Shown: piece after piece, positions 63,320-64,000 of the stretch
Layout: every line of letters begins with the position of its first letter
Numbering within the stretch: the stretch's first letter is position 1
From: Bacteroidales bacterium
GTDB taxonomy: Bacteria; Bacteroidota; Bacteroidia; Bacteroidales; P3
DNA: 64,000 bases
NCBI GenBank assembly: GCA_017559135.1
Contig: JAFYSZ010000023.1
Coordinates: 1 to 64,000 of the forward strand
Direction: 5' to 3'
Position numbers and translations under genes: made by a program
The notes under the pieces: model-generated
Databases searched by the model: none
Told to the model about the DNA's origin: nothing
What the model saw: the letters and a program-made list of their open reading frames with translations, nothing else

Positions 63320-63868
63320 TTATTCGTTTACTGATATTTCTTCTAAGTTTGTTTTTATCATTTCTTTTAAGGCTTTGATAATTTTAATGTTCGTTATCTC
63401 AACCTCATCTAATACTTTTCTTATCTCTTTTGTGTCAAAAACGTATTCTCCTTTGTCGGTTATGTGCTTATACTTTAAGTTAATGTTTTCTTTCATTGTT
63501 GCACTCATCACTATCACCTCTTCAATCTCTCCTAACGGTGGTCGGTCAATGTTATCGTGAGAAAACCAAAACCTAACCCTCGTTTCTTCTCCGTAAACGC
63601 TTTTTATCTCTAACCCACCTCCACATTGCTCTGCTTTCATCTTTGTTAGAGCCAAGCCTAAACCTACTTTGCGAGAAGAACGACTTGTAAAAAAAGCATC
63701 TGTTACCTTTTCTATATTTTCTTCTCTTATTCCGCTACCATTATCCTTTACCTCAAAAGAATAAATATTTTCTTTCAAACTATCTTTCACTGTTATTTCC
63801 ACCTGATCTGCTCCATAAAAAACAGAATTTGATGTTATCTCAAAAAGATGTAGCGAAAGAGTTTTCAT
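63320..63868 (-). CDS. stand-alone GHKL ATP-binding protein (hydrogenase-operon type)
   Basis: A histidine-kinase-like ATPase domain without a sensor or dimerisation domain: N-box SLHLFEITSNSVFYGADQ, G1 VKDNGSGI, FFTSRSSRKVGLGLAL, and a C-terminal extension with HDNIDRPPLGEIEE. This exact layout is found in operons of [FeFe] hydrogenase and NuoE/F-like subunits in anaerobes. The start overlaps the upstream DRTGG-like gene (ATGA). The rest of the operon would lie to the right of the window. Confidence 0.82.
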   Translation of the reverse strand: MKTLSLHLFEITSNSVFYGADQVEITVKDSLKENIYSFEVKDNGSGIREENIEKVTDAFFTSRSSRKVGLGLALTKMKAEQCGGGLEIKSVYGEETRVRFWFSHDNIDRPPLGEIEEVIVMSATMKENINLKYKHITDKGEYVFDTKEIRKVLDEVEITNIKIIKALKEMIKTNLEEISVNE

Positions 63869-64000
63869 TTTTCTTTGTTTGGGCGAAACAATTCAGTCAA
63901 ATCTCCGACTAAATCAAAGGTTTCTTTTTCTGAACCTAAGAGAATTATTTTTTCTTCTTCGGCTTTTTTAACTGTGTTTTCGTTTGGCTCTAATCCTTTA
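63865..64000 (-). CDS. DRTGG-domain-like protein, 3' end only (cut by window edge)
   Basis: The minus-strand frame runs open from the window edge to a TGA at 63867-63865 that overlaps the ATG of the GHKL gene. The 44 visible residues contain GLEPNENTVKKAEEEKI and ETFDLVGDLTELF, the ending expected of a DRTGG-type domain, which often accompanies the hydrogenase ATPase. Only the C-terminal part can be seen. Confidence 0.6.
   Translation of the reverse strand, partial: KGLEPNENTVKKAEEEKIILLGSEKETFDLVGDLTELFRPNKEK

Overview
The window reads as one chromosomal stretch of an AT-rich (by eye roughly one-third G+C) member of the Bacteroidota, most likely Bacteroidales. The signs are promoters of the TAnnTTTG type, a near absence of Shine-Dalgarno sequences, type IX secretion (T9SS) cargo with type A and type B sorting domains, a PorE-like OmpA/PD40 protein, and gene neighbourhoods typical of the phylum: purH-mreB, uppS-bamA-ompH-ompH, acpP-fabF-rnc, and a GldA-type ATPase. 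There are 60 coding regions (one cut by the right edge), three tRNAs (Leu-TAG, initiator Met-CAT, Val-TAC) and two candidate small structured RNAs. I see no insertion sequence, prophage or CRISPR array.

Layout. 1-2220: a candidate rod-shaped RNA, then two envelope genes whose 3' thirds are near-identical copies of a PEGA-like domain. 2267-4957: purH and mreB. 4965-11871 (minus strand): glycosyltransferase, surface-repeat protein, tRNA-Leu, and the envelope-assembly operon uppS-bamA-ompH-ompH. 11946-16705 (plus): porin and Gate-domain membrane protein pair, a secreted hypothetical protein, and a BspA-like leucine-rich-repeat T9SS cargo. 16720-19808 (minus): acpP-fabF-rnc-lipA. 19988-29390: purN, an outer-membrane barrel, a 22-bp repeat array, butyrate kinase, thiL, a HAD hydrolase, divIC-like, the PorE-like protein and initiator tRNA. 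29408-33628: a third OmpH-like gene, two paralogous barrels, a lipoprotein, and a 1.27-kb Abi_2 defence cassette bounded by a perfect 20-bp direct repeat. 33625-40480 (minus): a queD-led block with AI-2E exporter family protein, methyltransferase, heptose activation genes hddA/hddC, glycosyltransferase, thioesterase and rlmL-like gene. 40522-46799 (plus): rbfA, lolC/E-like, cysS, M28 peptidase, Rieske-like lipoprotein, lpxK, purine nucleoside phosphorylase. 47311-53240: gldA-like, gapA, RluA-like, nif3-like, Zn-ribbon coiled coil, pyrC, tRNA-Val. 53262-64000 (minus): TIR-WD40 protein, T9SS type B protein, mutS2, ABC-F, DUF4292 lipoprotein, yqeY, and the edge of a block resembling the regulatory genes of [FeFe]-hydrogenase operons.

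How it works together. Most genes are housekeeping, with a strong envelope theme: outer-membrane protein insertion (BamA, OmpH/Skp), isoprenoid carrier (UppS), lipid A (LpxK), heptose activation, cell shape (MreB), division (DivIC-like), lipoprotein export, and T9SS structure and cargo.

The most unusual content is: (i) the Abi_2/HEPN gene followed by its own small-RNA promoter and hairpin, apparently inserted between a lipoprotein gene and that gene's terminator; (ii) a TIR-WD40 protein without an NTPase module; (iii) a PorE-like protein with a degenerate retropepsin-like C-terminal domain (Asp-Glu-Lys where Asp-Thr-Gly would be); (iv) a shared -33 box TTTGGTGG exactly 16 bp from the -7 box in front of all three tRNAs; and (v) an array of five 22-bp repeats between divergent promoters.
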